A stretch of 64,000 nucleotides of DNA, from NCBI RefSeq assembly GCF_954871325.1, contig NC_088777.1, positions 5,644,509-5,708,508 on the forward strand. The letters run 5' to 3'. The notes beneath the pieces were generated by a model. It had not been told where the DNA came from. It ran no database searches and saw nothing but the letters and a program-made list of their open reading frames with translations. Below, one piece after another: positions 50,333-61,602 of the stretch. The stretch comes from Gordionus sp. m RMFG-2023. Lineage: Eukaryota > Nematomorpha > Gordioida > Chordodea > Parachordodidae. Position 1 is the first letter of the stretch; each line of letters starts with the position of its first letter. A program made the position numbers and the translations under genes.

Positions 50333-51211
50333 TTAAAGTTGCGTATGAGATCATACATTTGATCAGAAAGATCTTTCTTCTCTTGAATACTGCATCTGTC
50401 TAATTTCTCTCTCATTACATGACATATCGCATATTCATTATATCTATTTTTAGTCATCTCTAATTCCAATTTCATTTTTTCATGTTCTAATTTTAGTAAA
50501 GTTTTTATTTCATCTATTTTAAAATTTTCTATAAAGTAAATAATAAATATAAATTACCTATATCATTATTCCTTCTCTTAGGATATTTACAAGATGTAAT
50601 AATAGAGTCAGAAAAAATAGATTCTTAAATATAAATAATGTATATTTTTAAAATTTATAATTACCACACTCATTACTAAGCTGTGATGGAGGTCCTTTAG
50701 GAATAATAGTATCTATTATAAGATCACTATCAATACAATCAACTAAATAAAAAATATATTACCAATTCAAATGTTATATTTTACATTCATTTGTCTCCCC
50801 AATAATTTCATTAAAGATATTATTTACATCTTTTGGAATAGATCCTTCCCCCATATCTAAAGAGGATAACTGTAACCTTGGTGTTACAGTTTCTACCAGG
50901 AATAGCTTTCCTGGTAGTATGGCCATGAAATATGATGGTCTGCCTGTGACCCACTCTTAAGTTTGGTCATTTTTAGTCTTTCTCTCATGAAACAATCTCT
51001 TAGATTTTTCCAAAGAGCTTTGATAGATGAATCTAAAAAGGTTTATAAATATAATATATATGCAAAATTATTACTGGCCATATTATACTGGTGGGCTAAT
51101 AATTCCCAAATATTATTCTTGTATATAATATTTTTATATAAATTATTATGTTTATTATACAAACATTCATATTCTTTAACTGATACTATAAAAGCTGTTT
51201 TATCTATTTTC
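50333..51211 (-). pseudogene. Harbinger MADF-domain protein (broken)
   Basis: Minus strand. The N-terminal MADF half reads FIVSVKEYECLYNKHNNLYK and NIWELLAHQYNMA. The second half, in another frame, reads SIKALWKNLRDCFMRERLKM then GSQADHHISWPYY. This is the MADF signature (P-x-L-Y, W-x-x-I/L-A, K-W-x-N-L-R-D, W-x-Y). A third piece and a C-terminal coiled-coil-like piece (REKLDRCSIQEKKDLSDQMY, ending at about 50333) follow in further frames or exons. In animal Harbingers such a DNA-binding partner brings the transposase to the ends. Confidence 0.75.
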
Positions 51212-51524
51212 TAAAAAAATTTTTTTAATTTAAATCATAATTTTAACTTGATGATTCTTTGATTTTACATCATCAAAAAATGTAACCATTGAATTCATTT
51301 CAAATAATTTAAAAATAGCGCTAAATCTTAAATTTTAAGATAAATTCACCAAAATGTGTATTTAACGAAGCAATATTTCAAAATCTTCGCGATAAACACA
51401 AAATGATTTGTGTTTTGAAAAAATCGCGGGCGATCGGTAACTATGAATGCGATATCATATTTACTGTATTTTGTATTTATCGCGTCTAAATCGCAATCGC
51501 AATCGCGCCACTATGAATTCAGGG

Positions 51525-52097
51525 TAAAACGCTAAAACGCTATGTTAACTTAAAAACCTAAAAAATAATATAATAATCATTATGATTTATCATCCCTTAT
51601 TACATATTTTATTATTCTGAAATTCAAAATCTTATTCATATATTCGATTTGATCAATTATTTCAAATTACATATTTTATTCCGATTTATTCCAAATATTT
51701 ATATTCTGATATTCGATTGGATTAATTATTCATTAATTATTTATGAAATATGGTAATAACAATTTTGAGAAATTTGATAATAATAATGACTGAGTTTAAC
51801 GAGCAAGCTATGTGACAGATTCACGATTCCTAAGGACAACTTACGATAAGGATATCAAGCTTATGATTTTATCAAACCTATGCGATTGATTCAAGCCTAC
51901 GAAAACGTATGGACTCACGCAACTCTAATAAACGATTTTATCAAACCTACGTGATAGAATCAAGGCTACGAGAACATTTGAGACTTATGCGCTAACCAAG
52001 AAGAAACCGAGTACAATCGAAACGGGAAAAACTTCTAGGACAACAAGCTCTCGATGACTGCTGAGAAGAAGCTTTGTTCTTTGTAGAAGAGGGGGAG
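51525..52097. other. LTR element interior, right part
   Basis: No domain recognised. It contains an imperfect duplication of about 75 bp (51860-51990, tatcaaacctacg-type units) and ends in the purine tract before the right LTR. Confidence 0.5.
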
Positions 52098-52321
52098 TGT
52101 TGATTAGTCTTATATTTTAAATTTGAATATTTATTTATTTGTAAAATATATTAACGTTATATCATTTGAATATCTTATATTATTTAAATTGATTGTTTAA
52201 TATATTCAATTAACTTTGTTTGATATTTTTTGTATAAATAGATTGTGATAGAAAAAAGAAGTTAGTTAATAAAATTAAAATTTATATTACTAAAACAAAT
52301 TTGTTTAACCTTTACTTAAAA
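52098..52321 (+). repeat. Right LTR
   Basis: 224 bp, near-identical to the left LTR, preceded by a purine-rich tract. Confidence 0.85.
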
Positions 52322-52326
52322 ATTTG

Positions 52327-53855
52327 ATTATAGTTATTTATTTAATAAAGATTAATAATTATATTTTAGTATATATTTTTTATTTTATATTTAGGTTCTT
52401 AAGTTCCCAATGCCAAATCTCCCAATTGTAACACTCTTAAATATCGGATTCTAAATTGTGATTAAAATCAATGAATTCTAAATATAATTAATGTTTCTTT
52501 TTTCCCTAATTCAAAATATTTGTGAATCTCATAATTTTACCCTTTTTACAGATATTATTTTTTCTTTTCGGTATATTCAGATATAGAAGTTTAAAAAATT
52601 TGAATGAAACAGCTGTGGACGCCATTTTGATTACCCATAATCATTATTAAAAATTTTAAACGAGAGGCCAATTTTTTCCTATGTCTGACACAAACTTTAT
52701 TAAAGAATTGCCTGATCACCGAGATAATAAGGATGCTAGTTATCAATTTAATAGTAGTTTTTAACATGAGAATAATTGCTATATGGGTTACCACAATGGC
52801 GGGTCAAGCTGATTTGCATTCAACGACGCTTTCAAATGCATTGTTATGAATGCATCGCCAGTCTAGGTATTGTATGTCATTGGTTGATATTTAATGCTCA
52901 ACTAGTATACATTTTTAGTATAATGCTTCAATCCGTTAGGCAAACATTATAAATTAAAAAAATTGATTTAAGTAAAGATGGATTTAAAACTAAAGCAATA
53001 ATAATAATAATAATAAATTCAACAAACGAAGTATATATAAAAAAATACACTTTTTGTGATATATAAAATATGAAATTCAATGTCCATGGCTGCACCTTTG
53101 ATACTTCATCATTTAGTAGCGGAGTATAAAAGCAGTCAAATGGATGTGTGTCAATTTCGGAGATTTGGTTATGGTTGAAATTGAAAACGATTTTGATATT
53201 TTACTTTCAAGTGCTAAGGTTAAAGGCCTGTTTAGTAAAATATTAAATAATTGCACTTGGAAACAGGAAAGGTCGAAAGCCAATCTCATGCAAAAGGGAA
53301 ATATTTCGTTTTTCAATTTTTCTTTTATAAAATTTATAGCATAATTTTTATGTAAAAAAAAATTTGAAAGAAAAATTAAATTTGTTTATACTCTATAGTA
53401 CTGTTGTATACTGTTTATTCGTATATTTTTTTCGCGCACCTTTTTCAATGAAAGTAATTTTTGAAATTATTTTACAGAAATAGAAAATTAAGGGGGGTTT
53501 TAGCTATAGTTGGGTAATTATTATATATTTAGCCACTTTGGCCTCTGTGCTTTTCTTAAAAAGATAGCATTTCAAATTTGGATGAAGTTAATATGTACTA
53601 AAACGTCTTAATGTTAACGGGTTTTTTTCCGGCAAGCGCCTGATGATTGAGCTAAGAATAGCCAACATTTAACCATTTACCCAAATCAATCCTAAAAAAA
53701 TAGATAAAATGAAAGCAAATTTTCCTCTTGATGGATAAATAAGTTTAGAGTAAATAAGAATAGGTAAGATTCTAATATTTTGGGTGGGTTAGTATATAAG
53801 TAAAAAACAATAATATATGAGCTATGATATAATAAAACTAAAGGTGTCTCCACTA
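52327..53855. other. Intergenic stretch
   Basis: AT-rich with a slightly more complex patch at 52590-53340, where open frames overlap on both strands. An (ATA)n run lies at 52997-53016. No gene could be supported. Confidence 0.4.
52997..53016. repeat. (ATA)n microsatellite
   Basis: Six to seven ATA units. Confidence 0.8.
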
Positions 53856-54061
53856 GTGTTGTTAAAAAGCCCTATTTCCGGTCAATTATTTTAAAAGGGC
53901 CCGATTAAGATTTTAGCTAAAATAATATTATGTAAGCATCGAGTTTTGCCAAATATATGTCAAAGCATTTCTGCCAGCTATATGAACAAAATCTTTAGGC
54001 TTACATAATGTTTATTTTTGTTATAACCTTAATCGGGCCCTATGCATATCTTATTAACACT
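53856..54061. mobile_element. Hairpin MITE copy 11
   Basis: TA GTGTTGTTAAAAAG to cttattaacact. The subterminal arms (gggcccgattaagattttagc / ataaccttaatcgggccc) define a variant with a GGGCCC palindrome. Confidence 0.7.
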
Positions 54062-56702
54062 CAATTTAAAATTATACTGATACTTTTAGATTTTAGATTC
54101 AAATTAATTATATATAATGAAATATTTTAAAAAATCATTATGCAAAAATATTTTGTCCTCTTTATAAAATCTTGTGAAAACAAAATAAAAAACTGACCTC
54201 AAAAATCAAGTTTTACAAGTTTTTGGTTTTTTTTATTTGAATATACCACATGGTTACCTTTGTCTGTTATATATTTAAAACAATTTTTAAAAAATATTTT
54301 AATGAGAAAGGAATTGACCCGTTATTTAAATAACCCGGCTAAAACAATTTTCGGAAACCGGCCGAAAAATAATTTTTTTTAAAACCGATCCGGCAATATT
54401 TTCTTTCTAGAACTTATTCATTTTTTTTTTGCTAAATATCGATTGGTGAGGTTTAATATTTTTTTTTAAAGAAAAAATTTTATTTTTAAAGGGACTATAA
54501 GGGTAATTTATTTTAAAAAATATTATGTAAATTTTTCAAAAAATTGGCTGATTAAGTATCATATTGCCGAAAAATGGAAAAACCAAAAAGATACATTTAT
54601 AAAAATTTAATTTGGATGAATATTCAAAATCACGAATCAGTGATTGGTTTAGACTTTAGACAATGTTTAGTTAAATTTTATGTTAATATTTTTTTTTTCT
54701 ATTATAAAAATCTTTTAATAAATATCATTAGCTTTTTATTCCTCCGGATAAGTAATGCTTTATTTGTATTTATTTTTATATTACATATTTTATATTTTAT
54801 AAATGTATAATAATTATTTTTGGATTTTTTTTTAACCGTATAAATTAAAATGACTTAATTTGGTTTTCTGCTAAATAAAAATAATTTGGTTATTTATTTT
54901 AAATATATTATATTATAAAAATTAAATTATAATGATCATTGTATTATAACTATTTTAGACAGTATTGTTTGATTATTTATTTATTTTTTAAATAAAAAAA
55001 TATAATATAAAACATATGACCGATAAAATTCTTGTTGTTAAAGTAAGCTTCAAAAATATATAATTAAAAATTTTTACTAATATTTCAGAAATTCATATTT
55101 TATATATATTTTACTATAAATCGAAATTATTTAAGCTTAGCTTGATTTGAGTGAAATTGAATACAGTTGGAAAGAAGGGGCAAAGAAAATTAAGGTTTTT
55201 TGACCTGATTCGAATTGGTAGAGAATAATAGTAAAATTTGCAAAAAAATTGTTGAAAATCCTATAATTTTTACTTTTATATTTATTTTTTAACTCCATTA
55301 CAACAATGAGAAATATATATTTAAATATATCGAAGTGGGATATGGAAATTCTGAAATCTCTTAATATCCTTATTGAGGAAGATTTTTAAATTAGATCCGG
55401 TTTGACCCGAAATGTATCTTAAGCAAATGTAAAAATAACTACCCTATAAATTTCAGACAATCTCCATTAAATTTAGCGTTATTAAATTAATTTATATGAA
55501 ATATATATAAATGAATATAAGTTAAGTGCGGCTCAAAAGTTTACAGGAAACGGAAATACACCGGATTACATTTCCGGTCGAATCAAATTTTACAAATTTA
55601 AAAATCGCCCTTAACAAAGGATCTATAATTAAGATACTATGAATCCTCACAGTTTCCATATCCCAAAGAAGACATGATACACTTAATAATTAGCAGATTT
55701 TATAAAAATTCTTATTGAAAGCCTGTGTAATTAATTAAATTTTTGTAAGAGAAACTTGTAATACATTACTTATTTATTGGTGTATATAACTTTATGCTTA
55801 CGTGAGCTGAGCTTCCTTAGTATTGCGTTATACACATATGCTATAGAAGTTTTAAAATTTTATCAGTTAAAGTGTTTTTTTTTGAGAAATTTTAAGTAGT
55901 TAATGATTTCAAGAGATGATAAATTTTTTATAAAGAGTAACCAATATGTTTAGTTTAGGAAGAAAAAAAAATATATTAAAGGCTATATTTTTCAAATTAA
56001 CCTGTATATGTTACGTGTAAGAGAAATTATATACACTTTCCTTTCCTACAATTTAATCTCTTAAATAAAAAGATGGACAATTTATGGGGATCAAAATAAT
56101 TATTTTTCAAATATTTTTTTAATAATTTCCAATTATTTCATTTTTTTTCTAAATCGTTATTTATTTTTTTTTCTATTTGAAAAAAATGATGTACAAAATT
56201 TCTTTTTAAATCTAATATTAAAGATTATTTTAAAAGATTATATATTTTTTTTTCATATTTTGCCTGCCATTTTTTTTAAGATCTTCCTTTTTATAATTTG
56301 AAATATTTTTTTTATATCATTATATAAAAAAAAAAGATGTATCTTTTTACTTTTTAATGTGACCATATATTTTCTATCATTTTCAATTTATATTAATGAG
56401 GGGATTTATTTAATATTTTTTTTATATAGTATAAGTTATCTAATGGCATTTTTTATATTTTTACTATTAAGTAATATCAAAAAAAATAAATGATTTTTTA
56501 TTTGGTTGTATCGTAATTATATTAGTGGATTAATATTAGCCAATAAAATACTATTTGAAAATTCGCATTAATTAAATAATATTACTATGTTTTTATTCGC
56601 GTGTAGCCTCGTTGAGGAAGTTCTAATAAACCAATTTTTTGATAGAAATTTAGCAATGTTTCATAGAGGTCAAATTTTATCGAAATATCTACACCTGTAA
56701 AT

Positions 56703-56719
56703 GGGGGGGGGGGGGGGGG
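56703..56719. repeat. 17-base G homopolymer
   Basis: Long G-run in otherwise AT-rich DNA. Several shorter G or C runs in the window mark transposon ends, but no partner end was found for this one. Confidence 0.85.
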
Positions 56720-58767
56720 TTGGGTTCAGATAATACATTTAAAATATCTCAGAATTCATGACATCATTTATTTTTAAATAGATTGTTTTTAGACCCCCCT
56801 TTTCACTCACGCGATTCAGACCCTTTCATTTTTTTTATTATAGATGCTATTTTAACATATTGAATTTTGTTTTATACCGAATCATGTTCATTTTCTTTCC
56901 GATATTCCTGTTTTTGAGTGATTTTTTTTAATCAAAAATAGATCTTCTTATACCTTACTTGGATTTTGATTCAATATAGGAAAGTTTATAGAGAAAATTT
57001 TCTTCCAATTACTTATTAAATCTATTTAGATAATATTTTCTAGAAAGTTGCTTGTCCCTTAACAAACCTCATTTTTGTAATATTCTATCTTACTTTAATT
57101 TGCGTTTGCTTCTTTGGCATATATTTTTTTTATATAAAGTTTATTTTGTTAGGATATCGCTGTGGGGAGAAAGGTAGAGGAGACCGGGGTACATTGGATC
57201 CAGGGCTAACTTAGATAATTATGTCATACATTATTGTCTAAAAAAATATTTAGTATTTTAATTTTTACAGATGAAAATGTGTTTTAGCATACCAATAGTA
57301 TTAAAAAATAATTGCAAACTTTTTCGTTTTATATTTATAAATAAAAAGTTTAAAATCTTAATAAATAAATTTTGGGAAAGTTAAAACCCTTATTTTTTTT
57401 TTAAGTTGACAAATTTTTAGAATAAATAAACAGGAATTAATATGATTCTGAAATGCTGTTTATAAAGTTTGTGAGTTTCGGTCATGGTTGGTCATAGTAT
57501 AGTAGGAACACGCCATTTTTGTTCATTACCATTTACAAGTTATGCAAAATTGGGTTAAAGAGGAAGAGGAACATCTTTTGTGCGGAAGATTATGGAAAAG
57601 CTATAAATTCATATACGAAATCTCGGTCATATATTTATCATTATTTACAGATAAAATAATTTATATAATTAAATAAATTTTTTAGACACTCTAAAATCCA
57701 TTACTTATTTGTTATATAAATGTGTCATAATCTCCAGTCTCATTGGAATACCGATTTTAATTTATTTCTTTAGACCTCAATTTTTTGAGTGAACCAAATA
57801 TCACATATGATTTGTGTAATATATATTAATTATTCCAAATAACCTACACTTTTGCGGGATACAGTAGATGGTTTACTTATTCATATTTGTCTAATATTAT
57901 TAAATTTATTCAGGTATGAACGAAAAATGTCCCAACCATCCCCGATCTTCCTTACATATCAAAGCCTCTGACTATCTTTCTTTCCGAGTTTATCTATTTA
58001 CGCCATTATGATAATGACAAAGATTTACGTTATTTGTAACATCTAATGATATATAAAATAATGAGTTTAAAAAAAATAATATATAATGATTATATTTAAA
58101 ATATTTCTCCAAATATAAAAGTTGATGATAATCATTATGTTCGAAATAAAACTAACAAAAAATGATAAAATGTTATTTACGTGTAAACTATTATGGTGTC
58201 TATAGTGTAATGGGATAATTTATATTTAAAAAAAATGTCATTATTATAATTGATAAAAAAAATGGCTGTCATTATTTTATTCGAAATTTCAAATTTCCAT
58301 CATTTAAAAAAACACTTTAACAGTATATTAACAAAATTGTCACTATTATTTTTTTAAATTTTACCATTATAAATCAAATATAAAAAATGTAAATAATGCT
58401 TATCAAAGTTTTTCAAACATTTTAGCAATAAATATACTGGAGATTTTAATTATTCGCGATAACAAAAAAAAAATAAGTAAATAAAAAAAATTGTTTTTCA
58501 TATAAATAATCATAAATATTTAATGCAAAAGCTATTTTAGAGAATTTTTAAGATGCAAGCAAGAGATAAAATTGTATTATTTTATGCTTAACCCAAAAAA
58601 TCGCCTTCTGGAGATCTAGACTGGAGCGGTATAAACAGGCGTAGGCGGGGTAGAGCAGGGGAAATCTCCTCCTTAGGAATTTTGCTTGTTCTTGTAAATA
58701 TTATCTTAAGATAGTAAAAATATCCCCCCACCCACTCTCTCCTTCTTTCCAAGTTTTTTAAAAAGAA

Positions 58768-58802
58768 TCCAGGCCGTGCCGGGCCTTACAAATGGTACCT
58801 CT
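58768..58802 (-). mobile_element. Solo end of the CAGAG/GGCCCGG element
   Basis: On the minus strand it starts CAGAGGTACCATTTGTAAGG and continues into GCCCGG. This is nearly the left end at 61603 (CAGAGGCACCATTTGCACGG), in opposite orientation. Confidence 0.65.
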
Positions 58803-59319
58803 GCATCTCTGATATTTATTTATGTTTCTACATGTTTATTGATTTAAAAAAAACAACGCTTATGCGTAGGACGAAAAATTTTTAGCATGGAATGAGTTTG
58901 GGCTCGTTCAATTTTACCTTACAATAATGGAATGTATCCCTCCCTGCCTTTACTCTGCAGAAAAAACGAATTAATAAATAATTAATATAAAAATAATAAG
59001 TGCTGGCCTTTATTCCATAATTATCAAACCATATTGTCAATTTAATTTATGTTTTACGCATCTTATAATATGCACTTTATAGAAAAGATTCATCATCCAT
59101 TGTTTCTTTTAAAATGTCTTTTTTTTGGATAAAATAATTGTATTTCTTATATTTTTAGAATAAAGTCATAAACCATATGTAAAATTTAATTGCAACCATA
59201 TTTTACATTATAGATTATGACATGTAAAATAAAAGAAAAGTGTATATATGTATTATATAATATAAAAGTGAGCCAAGTTGGTGGAGCTAACTTTATATTT
59301 ATATTGAATTCCATTTGTT

Positions 59320-59521
59320 AATGTTGTTAAACGGCTCGTTTTTGAACTTATTTTAAAAAAACGCTCTCAATATGTTGGCCAGAAAAATATTGTCCTATCT
59401 TCGAGATTTCGCTAATAGATGCCTAGACCTATGTGCCATCTATTAGCAAAATCTTCAGGCCTTGCCTAATTTTTCTGGATAAAAATTGAGTCGGCTCAAA
59501 TCGAACCGTTTAGAAACGTTG
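59320..59521. mobile_element. Hairpin MITE copy 12
   Basis: aatgttgttaaacggctcg to cgaaccgtttagaaacgtt, with the full palindromic core between. Lies 140 bp left of the Harbinger MITE. Confidence 0.7.
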
Positions 59522-59661
59522 TTATTTAAATATGAAATATTAATATTTAAGGATAATGATGTACGAACGTTTATTTTGATTTTTTTTTATCTGCTTTATT
59601 AAAATATTGGATAGTTTCGTAATTTTATCCTTATATGCAAAAATAAAATTGTTGCGCTTCA

Positions 59662-59888
59662 CCTTGAATTCATAGTGGCGCGATCGCGATTTAACAGCTG
59701 ATTGATTTTTAAAATCTGTTTATGAGATCAATTATTCTTTATTAAAATCATTATTTCTTAGATTATTATTAAAATTTGAGTTAAAGATAAAATTAATATT
59801 AATAAATAAAAATTGATCTCATAAACAGATTTTAAAAATCAATCAGCTGTTAAATCGCGATCGCAATCGCGCCACTATGAATTCAAGG
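59662..59888. mobile_element. Harbinger-type palindromic MITE, 227 bp
   Basis: The arms of 72 and 78 bp are near-perfect inverted repeats. They start CCTTGAATTCATAGTGGCGC, then CGATCGCGATTTAACAGC. The target duplication tca lies at 59659-59661 and 59889-59891. The termini match the Harbinger at 48779-51524 (TGAATTCATAGTG plus CGATTGCGAT), so it is probably mobilised by that family. No coding capacity. Confidence 0.88.
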
Positions 59889-59893
59889 TCAAT

Positions 59894-59964
59894 AGCGTCT
59901 GTAGCATAGTCGGTGAGTGTGTATATCACTAAATCCGATTATTCGTTCAAATCCAGCAAGACTA
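59894..59964 (+). ncRNA. tRNA-like sequence (pseudo-tRNA or SINE head)
   Basis: TAGCATAGTCGG fits the Pol III box A (TRGCNNAGYNGG) and GTTCAAATC fits box B, about 33 bases apart. A T-run follows the end (59967). A small hairpin AGTG/CACT sits where the anticodon arm should be, but the T-stem and acceptor stem pair poorly, so it is not a convincing functional tRNA. Confidence 0.35.
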
Positions 59965-61602
59965 GATTTTTTCCTGAATTTTCAACTTGGTAGTTCAGAT
60001 GATATTTGGAATATCGGAGGTGACCACGTGATTCAACTTATATATATACTGTAAAATTTGGTATTTATTTAGAATTTCTATATGATGACCATTGCTATAT
60101 ATAATTTACCAAATATTATAAGCATTAAAAAATAATCTATGTATATTTTTTATCTAGTCACTTCAATGGTTTGTTAATCAAAGGGATTCCACAGCAAAAA
60201 TAGGGCATTAATAAAAATTATAATGTTAAAATACACTATTACTCTACTCATGGCAATTTGGGTCTTGATTGAATGTATCCACAATCACAGTGTTCTTTTT
60301 TACATTTTTATTATTTAGCCACACAACAAATGGTTATTGCATCACCCTAAACTAATGTATATTCATCGAACCCATTTATTAAGAGAAATATATTTATTAA
60401 TAAATATATAATTCCTTCTCATATTAGTCTTAGTACCTACACCATATCTTTTGTGACATACTAAAATTTATTATAAACCTACAATTATTTAGATGTGGTT
60501 CTATTTAGTATATAATATTCTTAAGATATCAGTATAATGAATAGAAACTGTGTTATGTGAAACGACTTGAGTTTCTAATGCTTAAAGAAGGAAGGAAGGA
60601 AGGAAGGAAGGAAAGATAGAAAGAAAGAAAGAAAGCCATGTTAATATTTAGAAATAAATTTACGTTTTGAATAATTAGAGAGCCCGTGGTAATCAAAAGC
60701 TCTGTGTTTGATTAAAAGAATATTAATTCCCAGATGAAGTACTAAATATTGACTTATATTTTTATTATCTAGACTCTAATTACAATTGGTATTGCCGATA
60801 TCTAGTTTATAATTGTCTCAAGTTGCATAATGTACACTTACTTAAAGTCTTTTTGCCCTTCCCCTCCTGTTGGTATTCGATTTGCAAATAAACAAATAAA
60901 TTAATCCTAAATGTTGGTATGAGTATTAAAACTTGTTTGAAATTTCGAAAAAAATAAAAATATAACAAAAATTTTAGTTACTAAAAGTATATATTAGAAA
61001 AACAAAAATAAATGATATCTTAAGAGAATAAATATATATTGTCAAGGGAGAGCATGCTTGTCCTTTAGAGGTGACGCCCACAATTTCACATTCTGATTAA
61101 CCCTTCAATATTCCTGAGGGATTTATAGTACACCAGGCATGCTATAATTGATATTACTTAAAACGATACGTACTATGATCTAATTTTCGGCAGTTTTTCA
61201 TTAAACATATCTTGGAATATAGAATTCAAATGTTATTTATTTTGTTTAAGTACATTTTATGATATAAGCATTTCATGACTTCACTAGACTGTTTGCTTAA
61301 TTTTTAAAAATTTTTTATTTTATTTTTATTAATATTAATTATACGGTCTTGTTTTTAAAATTCAATATTTTTTTTGTGTGCTTAAAGTTTAGAGCCAAAA
61401 TTTCTTTTTATAACCTTTTTTAGAAAATTTTGGCGTTATAATTATCTTCAATTATTTTCTATCTAAGCCTAATAAACTAAAATAAATATTTTATAAAGAT
61501 TAGTTCTATCTTATATCAAAATATAAAATCAAAATAATGAATAGAAATGGAGATATATAATATATTTATTTGAAATTGGGGTTTAATAAACCAAGAGACT
61601 AG
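59965..61602. other. Intergenic AT-rich stretch
   Basis: No gene seen. Contains a GGAA/GAAA microsatellite at 60587-60635. Confidence 0.5.
60587..60635. repeat. GGAA/GAAA microsatellite
   Basis: About six GGAA units followed by GAAA units. Confidence 0.9.

Larger units (their letters stand above)
48779..51524 (+). mobile_element. PIF/Harbinger transposon, 2.75 kb
   Basis: Terminal repeats CCCTGAATTCATAGTG on both ends in inverted orientation, continuing with CGATTGCGAT-type repeats. A 3-bp TAA target duplication lies at 48776-48778 and 51525-51527, the Harbinger hallmark. + strand: Harbinger transposase remnants (48907-49410). - strand: a MADF-domain protein (51211 to 50333). The two genes converge, as in other two-gene Harbingers. 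The transposase catalytic half is missing and a truncated hAT end lies in its place. Inserted in the LTR element, so younger than it. Confidence 0.88.
47354..52321 (+). mobile_element. Fossil LTR retroelement, probably Ty1/copia-like
   Basis: Two direct 224-bp LTRs (47354-47577 and 52098-52321) begin TGTTGATTA. The 5-bp target duplication atttg lies at 47349-47353 and 52322-52326. A primer-binding-like site tggtgccccggttac follows the left LTR at once, and a purine tract (agaagagggggag) precedes the right LTR, a copia-like arrangement. The LTRs differ at about five positions by eye, so the insertion is fairly young. The interior has no recognisable gag or pol and is broken. It holds a Harbinger transposon. 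It could have been a non-coding (TRIM/LARD-like) element from the start. Confidence 0.85.
54062..59319. other. Intergenic AT-rich stretch
   Basis: 5.3 kb, mostly A/T homopolymer-rich. A 17-base G-run lies at 56703-56719 and a transposon-end fragment at 58768-58802. No gene supported. Confidence 0.5.

Noticed and set aside
53059-53344. Open frames on both strands with a TATAAAAG at about 53126
   Set aside because: TATA-like motifs are expected often at this base composition. The frame has no known domain and only 18 bp separate it from the ATG.
57502-57675. Open stretch reading MQNWVKEEEEHLLCGRLWKS
   Set aside because: Unusual composition for noise, but no splice partners and no family recognised.
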